A DNA stretch of 64,000 nucleotides from Aestuariibaculum lutulentum. Lineage in GTDB: Bacteria; Bacteroidota; Bacteroidia; Flavobacteriales; Flavobacteriaceae. Below are positions 17,289 to 24,914 of the stretch, piece after piece. Position 1 is the stretch's first letter; each line of letters begins with the position of its first letter. Where the stretch lies: assembly GCF_032926325.1 (NCBI RefSeq), contig NZ_CP136709.1:3318501-3382500 (forward strand), in the 5' to 3' direction. Under the pieces are notes generated by a model. The model saw only the letters and a program-made list of their open reading frames with translations. It was not told where the DNA came from and ran no database searches. Position numbers and translations under genes: made by a program.

Positions 17289-18074
17289 TTAATTTGATTT
17301 AAAGTATCCTTTCATAATACCACGCTGAGAATCCTTAATAAACTGAAGGATTTCATCACGCTCCGGTGTTGCCTCCATTTCAGCTTCAATAATTTCTGCA
17401 GCTTGAGTATTGTTATAATTCTTTTGATAAAGGATTCTGTAAATATCTTGTATCTCTCTGATTTTTTCCGTTGAAAAACCACGACGTCTTAACCCTACCG
17501 AGTTAATCCCAACATATGATAACGGCTCTCTTGCTGCTTTAACAAACGGTGGCACGTCTTTACGTACTAATGACCCTCCGGTCACAAAGGCGTGATTACC
17601 AATAGAAACAAATTGATGCACCGCAGCCATACCTGCTAACACCACATAATTCCCAACGGTTATATGTCCTGCCAAGGTACTGTTATTAGAAAATATACAG
17701 TTATCTCCTACAACACAATCATGAGCGATATGGCAATAAGCCATGATTAAACAATTGTTCCCGATTACGGTTTTCATTCTATCTGTAGTTCCACGGTTAA
17801 TAGTAACACATTCTCTAATGGTTACGTTATCACCGATTTCTACAGTAGTTTCTTCGTCGTTATATTTTAAATCTTGTGGAACTGCTGAAATAACCGCACC
17901 AGGAAAGATGTTACAATTTTTTCCGATGCGTGCACCTTCCATAATAGTCACATTACTTCCTATCCAGGTTCCTTCACCTATAACTACATTGTTATGGATA
18001 GTTGTAAACGGCTCGATTACAACATTTTTTGCGATTTTAGCTCCTGGATGAACGTATGCAAGAGGTTGATTCAT
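17289..18074 (-). CDS. lpxA: UDP-N-acetylglucosamine acyltransferase
   Basis: LpxA (261 residues) transfers a 3-hydroxyacyl chain from ACP to UDP-GlcNAc, the first step of lipid A synthesis. The hexapeptide-repeat beta-helix covers about residues 8-185 and contains the catalytic histidine His118 in CHIAHDCVVG. The C-terminal helical part with RRGFSTEKIREIQDIYRIL is typical. Length is close to the usual 260. It lies 108 bases downstream of lpxC-fabZ and 34 bases upstream of efp. Confidence 0.97.
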   Translation of the reverse strand: MNQPLAYVHPGAKIAKNVVIEPFTTIHNNVVIGEGTWIGSNVTIMEGARIGKNCNIFPGAVISAVPQDLKYNDEETTVEIGDNVTIRECVTINRGTTDRMKTVIGNNCLIMAYCHIAHDCVVGDNCIFSNNSTLAGHITVGNYVVLAGMAAVHQFVSIGNHAFVTGGSLVRKDVPPFVKAAREPLSYVGINSVGLRRRGFSTEKIREIQDIYRILYQKNYNNTQAAEIIEAEMEATPERDEILQFIKDSQRGIMKGYFKSN

Positions 18075-18182
18075 TTGTTTAGTTTTGTCTTTAAAAGTTT
18101 ATTTTCCTCAATAATCGAGATTTATTGCTTCGATGCTTTTATCGAAATCAATCTTTAAGCCTTTTATTTAAGCTTATTATTT

Positions 18183-19595
18183 TTAATCGTTTTTCACCTT
18201 TGAAATTTGCGCCATAAGCTCTGCTTCAGCACATAATTTTCCGTTAGCATACGCATATCCCTGCATATGGCAAATACCTCTTCTAATAGGTGTTATTAAC
18301 GTACATTTAAATATTAACGTATCTCCTGGAGATACTTTTTGTTTGAATTTAACATTATCCATTTTCATGAAGAATGTTAAATAATTTTCAGGATCCGGAA
18401 CTGTACTTAAAACTAAAATACCTCCTGTCTGGGCCATAGCTTCTACAATTAAAACACCTGGCATAACAGGTGCTCCCGGGAAATGACCTCTGAAGAAATC
18501 CTCATTCATAGTCACATTCTTTGTAGCTGTTACGTGCTGGTCACTAAGTTCGAAAACTTTATCGATTAATAAGAACGGCTGTCTGTGAGGTAACATAGCC
18601 ATAATCTGAGTCACATCCATTAATGGAGGCTGATTTAAATCGATATTTGGTACATTATTACGACGCTCGTTTTTAATTATTTTAGATAATTTTTTAGCGA
18701 ATTGTGTATTAATATAGTGTCCTGGTTTGTTAGCAATAACCTTACCTCTAATTTTAGTTCCTACTAAAGCTAAATCACCAACAACATCTAACAGTTTGTG
18801 TCTGGCTGCTTCATTTGGATGATGCAAAGTTAAATTGTCTAAAATACCATTTGGTTTAACCGCAATAGCATCTTTCTTGAATGCTACTTTCAATTTCTCC
18901 ATTGTTTCAGGAGATAAAGGTTTGTCTACGTAAACAATAGCATTGTTTAAATCCCCCCCTTTAATTAAACCATGCTCTAAAAGCATTTCTATTTCGTGTA
19001 AAAAACTAAATGTTCTCGACGTAGATATTTCCTCTTTAAAATCAGACATCTGATTTAAAGTGGCATTTTGAGTTCCTAAAACTTTAGTGCCGAAATCTAC
19101 CATAGTAGTAATTTGATACTGATTTGCCGGCATAACAAGAATTTCGCTTCCTGAATCTTCATCGGTATAAGCAACAATGTCGGTCACCACAAACTCTTCA
19201 CGAAAAACATCTTGCTCTACAATACCTGCTTTTTCGATAGCTTCAACAAAAAACTTTGAAGACCCATCCATAATAGGAGGTTCTGAAGCATTTAATTCTA
19301 AAATAACGTTATCGATATCTAAACCAATTAACGCTGCAAGTACATGCTCTGAAGTTTGAATAGTAACTCCGTTTTTTTCTAAACATGTCCCTCTTTGGGT
19401 GTTTGTAACATAATTTGCATCAGCTTCAATAACAGGCGCACCCTCTAAATCCACTCGCTTAAATGCTAATCCGGTATTAGCAGGAGCTGGTTTAAAAGTT
19501 AAGGTAACGTCTTTACCTGTATGTAAACCAACACCAGTTAAAGAAATTTCTTTCTCTATAGTTTTTTGCTTCGTTTCAGTAACTACTATTCCCAT
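18183..19595 (-). CDS. lpxC-fabZ: bifunctional UDP-3-O-acyl-GlcNAc deacetylase / 3-hydroxyacyl-ACP dehydratase
   Basis: The 470-residue protein is the LpxC-FabZ fusion known in Bacteroidota. LpxC (about residues 8-305) is a zinc deacetylase committing UDP-GlcNAc to lipid A, with GVGLHTGKDV, zinc-site His84 in TSEHVLAAL and the HKLLDVVGD motif. FabZ (about 325-470) dehydrates 3-hydroxyacyl-ACP and shows LPHRQPFLLIDKV and GHFPGAPVMPGVLIVEAMAQ. The fusion links the enzyme consuming 3-hydroxyacyl groups for lipid A to that consuming them for elongation. Its start overlaps the lpxD end by 10 bases. Confidence 0.97.
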   Translation of the reverse strand: MGIVVTETKQKTIEKEISLTGVGLHTGKDVTLTFKPAPANTGLAFKRVDLEGAPVIEADANYVTNTQRGTCLEKNGVTIQTSEHVLAALIGLDIDNVILELNASEPPIMDGSSKFFVEAIEKAGIVEQDVFREEFVVTDIVAYTDEDSGSEILVMPANQYQITTMVDFGTKVLGTQNATLNQMSDFKEEISTSRTFSFLHEIEMLLEHGLIKGGDLNNAIVYVDKPLSPETMEKLKVAFKKDAIAVKPNGILDNLTLHHPNEAARHKLLDVVGDLALVGTKIRGKVIANKPGHYINTQFAKKLSKIIKNERRNNVPNIDLNQPPLMDVTQIMAMLPHRQPFLLIDKVFELSDQHVTATKNVTMNEDFFRGHFPGAPVMPGVLIVEAMAQTGGILVLSTVPDPENYLTFFMKMDNVKFKQKVSPGDTLIFKCTLITPIRRGICHMQGYAYANGKLCAEAELMAQISKVKND

Positions 19596-20608
19596 TTATT
19601 TTTTTCTAAATCATTAATGTTTTTAACAATCTTAGGTAGGTTCTTAAAGTGAACGTACGATTTATTATAATCACTAAGTGTTATCGCAGGAGACCCTTGT
19701 AACACTTCGTTATCTTTTACTTTTCTGGCAATTCCAGATTGCGCCTGAACTTTCACATTATTACCAATAATAATATGTCCGGCAATACCAACCTGACCTC
19801 CAATTACACAGTTTTCACCAATTTTGGTCGATCCTGCTATTCCGGTTTGTGCAGCAATAACGGTGTTTTTTCCAATCTCGACATTATGAGCAATCTGAAT
19901 CTGATTGTCTAGCTTAACTCCCGTTCTAATTATGGTTGAACCTAGAGTTGCTCTATCTATTGTGGTGGCCGCACCAACATCTACATAATCTTCAATAATT
20001 ACATTTCCTGTCTGCGGTACTTTGTTGTATCCCCCCTCTTCATTAGGTGCATAACCAAATCCATCAGCACCAATAATAGAACCTGAATTGATCACACAAT
20101 TCTTACCAATAACAGTTTCTGAATATATTTTTGCTCCTGAGAAAATAATGGTATTATCTCCTATAACGGAATTATCCCCTATGTATGAATTAGGGAAAAT
20201 CTTAACATTATTCCCAATAGTGACATTTTCACCTATATATGAAAATGCTCCTACATAAATATTATCTCCATAACTTGAAGATTCAGCTATAAATGAAGGT
20301 TGTTCAATACCAGTTTTATTAAGTTTTACAGAATTGTAATATTCGAGAATTTTTGAAAATGCAAGATAAGCATCATCAACTTTTATTAACGTCGTATTAA
20401 TTTCTTCCTCAGGCTCAAAAGTTTTATTAACTATGGTGATTGAAGCCTTTGTGGTGTAGATATAGTGTTTGTATTTTGGATTCGCTAAAAACGTTAAAGA
20501 GCCTTCGGTTCCTTCCTCTATTTTAGAAAGTTTAGACACTTCAGCATCAGGATTTCCAACGACATCACCCATTAAAATCCCTGCTATTTGTTCTGCTGTA
20601 AATTTCAC
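19586..20608 (-). CDS. lpxD: UDP-3-O-(3-hydroxyacyl)glucosamine N-acyltransferase
   Basis: LpxD (340 residues, the usual length) performs the third lipid A step. The N-terminal uridine-binding domain (about 1-100) is followed by a long hexapeptide beta-helix with the signature IDRATLGSTIIRTGVKLDNQIQIAHNVEIG, which I quote only as IAHNVEIG with its catalytic-type histidine. A short helical C-terminus follows. The stop overlaps the lpxC-fabZ start, implying coupling. It is the first of the lpx genes after the HD-domain gene, from which it is separated by 117 bases. Confidence 0.95.
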   Translation of the reverse strand: MKFTAEQIAGILMGDVVGNPDAEVSKLSKIEEGTEGSLTFLANPKYKHYIYTTKASITIVNKTFEPEEEINTTLIKVDDAYLAFSKILEYYNSVKLNKTGIEQPSFIAESSSYGDNIYVGAFSYIGENVTIGNNVKIFPNSYIGDNSVIGDNTIIFSGAKIYSETVIGKNCVINSGSIIGADGFGYAPNEEGGYNKVPQTGNVIIEDYVDVGAATTIDRATLGSTIIRTGVKLDNQIQIAHNVEIGKNTVIAAQTGIAGSTKIGENCVIGGQVGIAGHIIIGNNVKVQAQSGIARKVKDNEVLQGSPAITLSDYNKSYVHFKNLPKIVKNINDLEKNKWE

Positions 20609-20725
20609 ACTTTAGAGTTTGATGATTAAATATATTGGGCAAAAATAGGAAAAATGTCCTAAAGTTTTTCATCTCTACCCGCTTATTGTTTTAAAGATTA
20701 ACGTCACTTTTCAACGCCATATAGC

Positions 20726-21946
20726 CTAAGTTGTTTGTTTTGGGTAACATATATAATATTTTGTTACCGGTTTTGATAAGGCTTTTATGTTTAAATGATC
20801 CGACGCCTTAACCACATCCTGAATTTTACCCGATTTATGTAAAATATTTATACTCTTTTTTTTAAGCTGATAAGCCTGATTTGAAATATCTCCAGTAAAA
20901 ACAAAATAAGACGCCTCTTCTCTACCTATATTATATTTAGCCATTAATTCCTCTAAAAACCTTTCCAGACTTTCAGGTTTTATGGGTTTCTTTTTCAATT
21001 TTATGGTTAAAAGATTCCTATTGATAATCATTTCACATAAATGACTCAATACAAAATCATTTTCAAACTGCCATTCCTTCATGGCGCTTATCACGTCATA
21101 ATCGTCTAATTGTGCAAAAACATTAAGTGTGTTTTCATTAAAATCTTCAAGTTTAATTTTATTCTCCAAGAAATAGATTAAAGCCTTACTTGCAGTTAAT
21201 TTATAACCTTCACTATATAACTCTTTAGCACGTTGCAGTACCCTTATCAATAATTGTTCGGCAACCAATCCTGTTTTATGAAGATACACCTGCCAGTACA
21301 TTAACCGTCTGGCTACAATAAACTTTTCTACACTATAAATACCCTTCTCTTCAACAACCAAATTATCATCAACTACGTTGAGCATCGTAATTAAACGCTC
21401 GCTATTCACATTACCTTCAGCAACACCTGTGTAAAAACTATCCCGTTTTAAATAATCGGCACGATCAATATCAAATTGACCAGAGATTAACTGACACATA
21501 AAAGCTCGCGGGTATTCTCCTTTAAAAATCTCAATTGCTAACGTTAAACTTCCGTTAAATTCCTCGTTTAAACGTTCCATGAAAAGCAATGAAAGTTGCT
21601 CATGAGACACGCCATTCACAATGCTATGTTCCATGGCGTGCGAAAATGGCCCATGACCAATATCATGCAATAAAATTGCTATATAGAGTCCGTTTTCTTC
21701 TTCTTCCGATATTGTAACTCCTTTAAAACGAAGCACATTAACCGCTTGCTGCATTAAATGCACGCAGCCAATAGCATGATGAAAACGCGTGTGATGCGCT
21801 CCCGGATAAACCGTATAAGACATCCCCATTTGGGTTATTCTACGTAAACGCTGAAAATATTTATGCTGAATTAAATCGAATATTAGAGAATTCGGAATAG
21901 TAATAAATCCGTAAATTGGGTCGTTTAATATTTTAAGTTTGTTCAA
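20726..21946 (-). CDS. HD-domain phosphohydrolase
   Basis: This 406-residue protein has an HD domain whose metal ligands are seen as HHTRFHHAIG (residues 51-60) and LLHDIGHGPFSHAMEH (His94-Asp95). The family is related to dGTPases and nucleotide phosphohydrolases of the YdhJ/SAMHD1-like group. Substrate cannot be told from sequence. It begins with NDPIYGFITIP, typical of the group. It is divergent from porX and has a clear promoter in the shared interval; it may also feed transcription into lpxD downstream. Confidence 0.88.
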   Translation of the reverse strand: MNKLKILNDPIYGFITIPNSLIFDLIQHKYFQRLRRITQMGMSYTVYPGAHHTRFHHAIGCVHLMQQAVNVLRFKGVTISEEEENGLYIAILLHDIGHGPFSHAMEHSIVNGVSHEQLSLLFMERLNEEFNGSLTLAIEIFKGEYPRAFMCQLISGQFDIDRADYLKRDSFYTGVAEGNVNSERLITMLNVVDDNLVVEEKGIYSVEKFIVARRLMYWQVYLHKTGLVAEQLLIRVLQRAKELYSEGYKLTASKALIYFLENKIKLEDFNENTLNVFAQLDDYDVISAMKEWQFENDFVLSHLCEMIINRNLLTIKLKKKPIKPESLERFLEELMAKYNIGREEASYFVFTGDISNQAYQLKKKSINILHKSGKIQDVVKASDHLNIKALSKPVTKYYICYPKQTT

Positions 21947-21972
21947 ACTTTAATCATTAAGGTTAATACTAA

Positions 21973-22003
21973 CAAATATAAATATATAGACAGTCTGAAC
22001 AAA
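21973..22003 (-). promoter_or_regulatory. promoter of the HD-domain gene
   Basis: On the minus strand TTTG (22003-22000), a 19-base spacer and an exact TATATTTG (21980-21973) match the Bacteroidota promoter consensus. The implied start near 21966 is 20 bases before the gene. Confidence 0.65.
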
Positions 22004-22052
22004 AGACATTTATAAAACAAATTGAAATAAATTAATTATTAAACATATTTAA

Positions 22053-23606
22053 ATGGGTGCAATACAAATACTTTGGGTAGATGATGAAATTGACTTACTA
22101 AAACCACATATTTTATTTTTAGAGCAACGCAATTACAATGTAACCACCTGCAAAAGCGGTACTGAAGCCATCGATGTTTTAGAAAATGAAAAATTTGATA
22201 TTGTATTTTTAGATGAAAATATGCCTGGACTTACAGGTCTTGAAACCTTAAATGAGTTAAAAGCCAAGCAAGACAATCTTCCTGTTGTTATGATTACAAA
22301 AAGTGAGGAAGAATATATTATGGAAGAAGCTATTGGCAGTAAAATAGCCGACTACCTCATAAAGCCAGTAAATCCGAATCAAATATTATTAAGTCTGAAA
22401 AAAAACTTAGACCATTCCAGATTGGTTTCTGAAAAAACAACATCAAGCTACCAGCAAGAATTTAGAAAAATAACCATGGATTTAGCCATGGTAAATTCTT
22501 ATGAAGAATGGGTAAGTTTATATCAAAAATTACTGTATTGGGAGATTCAATTAGAAAATATTGAAGACCCGAGTATGTTTGAAATTCTGGAATCTCAAAA
22601 AACAGAAGCTAATATTCAATTCGGAAAATTTATTGAGAAAAATTATGCCGATTGGTTCAGCCCTCACACCGAGGCACCGGTTATGTCCCACACTTTATTC
22701 AGAGAAAAAATTGTTCCGGAACTCAGCAAAGACCAACCAACACTATTAGTTGTAGTTGATAACTTACGCTATGATCAATGGAAAGTTTTCGAGCCTATTG
22801 TTAACAATCATTATAAAAAGAATCATGAAGAAGCTTTTTTTAGCATATTACCAACAGCAACTCAATATGCCAGAAATGCTATTTTTTCCGGGCTAATGCC
22901 AGGCGACATGGAAAAACTATATCCTCAGTACTGGAAAAACGACACTGACGAGGGAGGCAAAAATCTACACGAGGAGGATTTTTTGCAAGCACAAATGAAG
23001 CGCTTAAACCTGAGTCACTTAACTTGCGAATTTCATAAAATCACTAATCTTAAAACAGGGAAAAAGCTAGTCGATAATTTTAAATCTCTTAAAAACAACG
23101 ATCTCACAGTAGTCGTTTATAATTTTGTTGATATGCTTTCTCATGCTAAAACAGAAATGGAAGTTGTAAAGGAATTAGCTTCCAACGATAGGGCTTACAG
23201 ATCTTTAACCTTAAGCTGGTTTAAAAATTCACCTCTTTTAGAGATGATTCAACAAGCCCAGCAATTAGGTTTTAAATTAATCATCACTACAGATCACGGC
23301 ACTATTAATGTAAAAAACCCATCTAAAGTTATTGGAGATAGAGATACTAGTTTAAATTTGCGCTATAAAACCGGTAGAAGCCTAACATATGAAGAAAAAG
23401 AAGTACTTGTATTTAAAGACCCGAAAGAAGTGCATTTACCTTCAATAAACATGAGTAGTTCTTATATTTTCGCGAAAAGTGATTCATTCTTTGCATATCC
23501 TAATAACTATAACCACTATGTTAGTTATTACCGAAACACCTATCAACATGGTGGTGTTTCGCTAGAAGAGATGATTATTCCTTTTTCCGTTTTTCTACCA
23601 AAATAA
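22053..23606 (+). CDS. porX: PorX-type response regulator with PglZ-like phosphatase domain
   Basis: The 517-residue protein has a receiver domain (residues 1-125) with acidic pocket Asp10-Asp11 and phospho-acceptor Asp54 in VFLDENMPG, then a helical linker, then an alkaline-phosphatase superfamily (PglZ) domain with LLVVVDNLRYDQW and IITTDHGTINVK. This architecture is that of PorX, which controls type IX secretion genes together with PorY and SigP in Porphyromonas and hydrolyses cyclic oligonucleotides or related phosphodiesters in vitro. The histidine kinase partner is not in the window. It fits the T9SS-sorted proteins found further right. Confidence 0.93.
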   Translation: MGAIQILWVDDEIDLLKPHILFLEQRNYNVTTCKSGTEAIDVLENEKFDIVFLDENMPGLTGLETLNELKAKQDNLPVVMITKSEEEYIMEEAIGSKIADYLIKPVNPNQILLSLKKNLDHSRLVSEKTTSSYQQEFRKITMDLAMVNSYEEWVSLYQKLLYWEIQLENIEDPSMFEILESQKTEANIQFGKFIEKNYADWFSPHTEAPVMSHTLFREKIVPELSKDQPTLLVVVDNLRYDQWKVFEPIVNNHYKKNHEEAFFSILPTATQYARNAIFSGLMPGDMEKLYPQYWKNDTDEGGKNLHEEDFLQAQMKRLNLSHLTCEFHKITNLKTGKKLVDNFKSLKNNDLTVVVYNFVDMLSHAKTEMEVVKELASNDRAYRSLTLSWFKNSPLLEMIQQAQQLGFKLIITTDHGTINVKNPSKVIGDRDTSLNLRYKTGRSLTYEEKEVLVFKDPKEVHLPSINMSSSYIFAKSDSFFAYPNNYNHYVSYYRNTYQHGGVSLEEMIIPFSVFLPK

Positions 23607-23696
23607 TCTATAAAATACATAAAAATCCGATAAAAAGATAAAATGATTAGCAATTTTCGTATATAATTTGTAATATTGTTTTTAAATTTGATTGAA

Positions 23697-24101
23697 TTGG
23701 AAATAAATTATAATCTTGATCAACTTGATGATGTTGCTGAGCAAATCATCAAAAACCTAAAAACCAAGACATTATTATTTCATGGTAATATGGGCGCTGG
23801 AAAAACAACACTAATTAAGGCTTTAATTAAAGCTTTAGGAAGTCATGACGAAGTGAGCAGCCCTACCTTTTCAATAGTTAATGAATATGAATTGACAAAT
23901 GACAAAATTTATCATTTCGATTTATATAGAATTAAAGATATCGAAGAGGCTTATAATTTTGGCATAGAAGATTATTTAGATTCCGGATACTGGAATTTAA
24001 TTGAGTGGCCAGATGTCATAGATGATTTATTGCCAAATAAATTTGACATCATATCAATTGATATAAAAGAAGCTAATAATAGATTATTAGTTTTAAAATA
24101 G
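23697..24101 (+). CDS. tsaE: tRNA threonylcarbamoyladenosine biosynthesis ATPase
   Basis: TsaE is the small P-loop ATPase that works with TsaB and TsaD in making t6A37 of tRNA. The Walker A motif is HGNMGAGKTTL, followed by the typical SSPTFSIVNEYE and YHFDLYRI segments and IEWPDVIDDLL. No ATG is available; candidate starts are TTG at 23676, 23688 or 23697. I use 23697 because it yields MEINYNL, which matches the family's usual beginning, and because a promoter-like tataatttg ends at 23670. Length 134 is normal. It follows porX by about 90 bases. Confidence 0.9.
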   Translation: MEINYNLDQLDDVAEQIIKNLKTKTLLFHGNMGAGKTTLIKALIKALGSHDEVSSPTFSIVNEYELTNDKIYHFDLYRIKDIEEAYNFGIEDYLDSGYWNLIEWPDVIDDLLPNKFDIISIDIKEANNRLLVLK

Positions 24102-24249
24102 TAATTAATAACGTTTAAGTTACATGATATAAAAACACATTTGCTCCGAAATTTGAAGTTTTACGGCAAACCCGTAACAAAAAAAACAAAAACATTGGTT
24201 TTTAACATTTTTTTAACATTTTAAGAAAAACTTCAAATCAGCCTTTAGT

Positions 24250-24257
24250 TACATTTG
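24250..24257 (+). promoter_or_regulatory. -7 promoter element
   Basis: TACATTTG matches TAnnTTTG exactly. The expected start near 24264 is 23 bases before the small ORF at 24287. No good -33 TTG was found. Confidence 0.45.
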
Positions 24258-24286
24258 GGTAATTAATTAATTAAATCCCTTAAAAA

Positions 24287-24430
24287 ATGAAAACTAAAAA
24301 GTATGTAATCGCATTAGCGATATTCGGAGGAATGTTGTTCACAGCTTATGCAGCTAGCACAGTTAATCAAAATGAGCAACAAACAGCAAAAATTGAAAGA
24401 TCAGCGATCAGAATTCCATCGGCTGGATAG
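24287..24430 (+). CDS. 47-aa peptide with signal/membrane segment
   Basis: An ATG at 24287 opens a 47-codon frame beginning MKTKKYVIALAIFGGMLF, a Lys-rich start then a hydrophobic stretch ending TAYAAS, which reads as a signal peptide or short membrane anchor. The tail is polar and ends ERSAIRIPSAG. A -7 promoter element lies 30 bases upstream, and the codon pattern is coherent. The last 59 bases overlap, in a different frame, the beginning of the next gene. I do not know a function. The combination of promoter and signal peptide makes it a better candidate for the first gene of the pair than chance. Confidence 0.55.
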   Translation: MKTKKYVIALAIFGGMLFTAYAASTVNQNEQQTAKIERSAIRIPSAG

Positions 24431-24914
24431 GAAAAGTTTAATCATAGGGAGTATCATTGCAACACTTATAGCAATGACTCCCTATTTCTTTTACTTATAC
24501 GAAAGTGTTCCAAACATACCCGTTTGGAACACTTTTTTATTTACTTATGATAGTAAATATTACGGTAGTGTCTTAACTGTTGCCTGGACTTTAACAGGAA
24601 AAATAATCCCATTGTTTTTATTGTTTATCTGGTTTTTCACTTGTCGCCACTGGTGGTATCACGTATTATTGGTACCTATTGCTATGTATGCCTATCAAAT
24701 TTTCATAACATTAAATGATGATTTAAATTATGTTGATTCTAATCAATTAATCTACTTAATACCTATAATGGCAATAATAGTTCCGTCTATTTATTTGATT
24801 AGAGCTCAAATTTTCAACAAAATAAATACAGCTAGTAAAACTTTAGAAGAATTAGAAGACGAATTTAAAATGACACCTAAAAACTTCTGGGATAGGCTTA
24901 GGAATTATTTTTAA
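24372..24914 (+). CDS. multi-pass membrane protein, 180 aa
   Basis: The protein begins with a charged cytoplasmic tail (MSNKQQKLKDQRSEFHRLD), then shows four hydrophobic segments at about residues 23-42, 60-85, 90-108 and 120-140, and ends with an acidic-basic helix (KTLEELEDEFKMTPKNFWDRL). No family is recognised. I start it at the ATG at 24372; an upstream in-frame TTG at 24348 is less likely. The tail is encoded in the 59-base overlap with the 47-aa peptide gene. Its stop overlaps the stop of the convergent receptor gene by 4 bases. Confidence 0.72.
   Translation: MSNKQQKLKDQRSEFHRLDRKSLIIGSIIATLIAMTPYFFYLYESVPNIPVWNTFLFTYDSKYYGSVLTVAWTLTGKIIPLFLLFIWFFTCRHWWYHVLLVPIAMYAYQIFITLNDDLNYVDSNQLIYLIPIMAIIVPSIYLIRAQIFNKINTASKTLEELEDEFKMTPKNFWDRLRNYF

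Noticed and set aside
18129..18146. TTCGAT/ATCGAA hairpin between lpxC-fabZ and lpxA as a terminator
   Set aside because: The stem is only six bases, has no T-run, and lies inside an operon whose downstream genes are needed.
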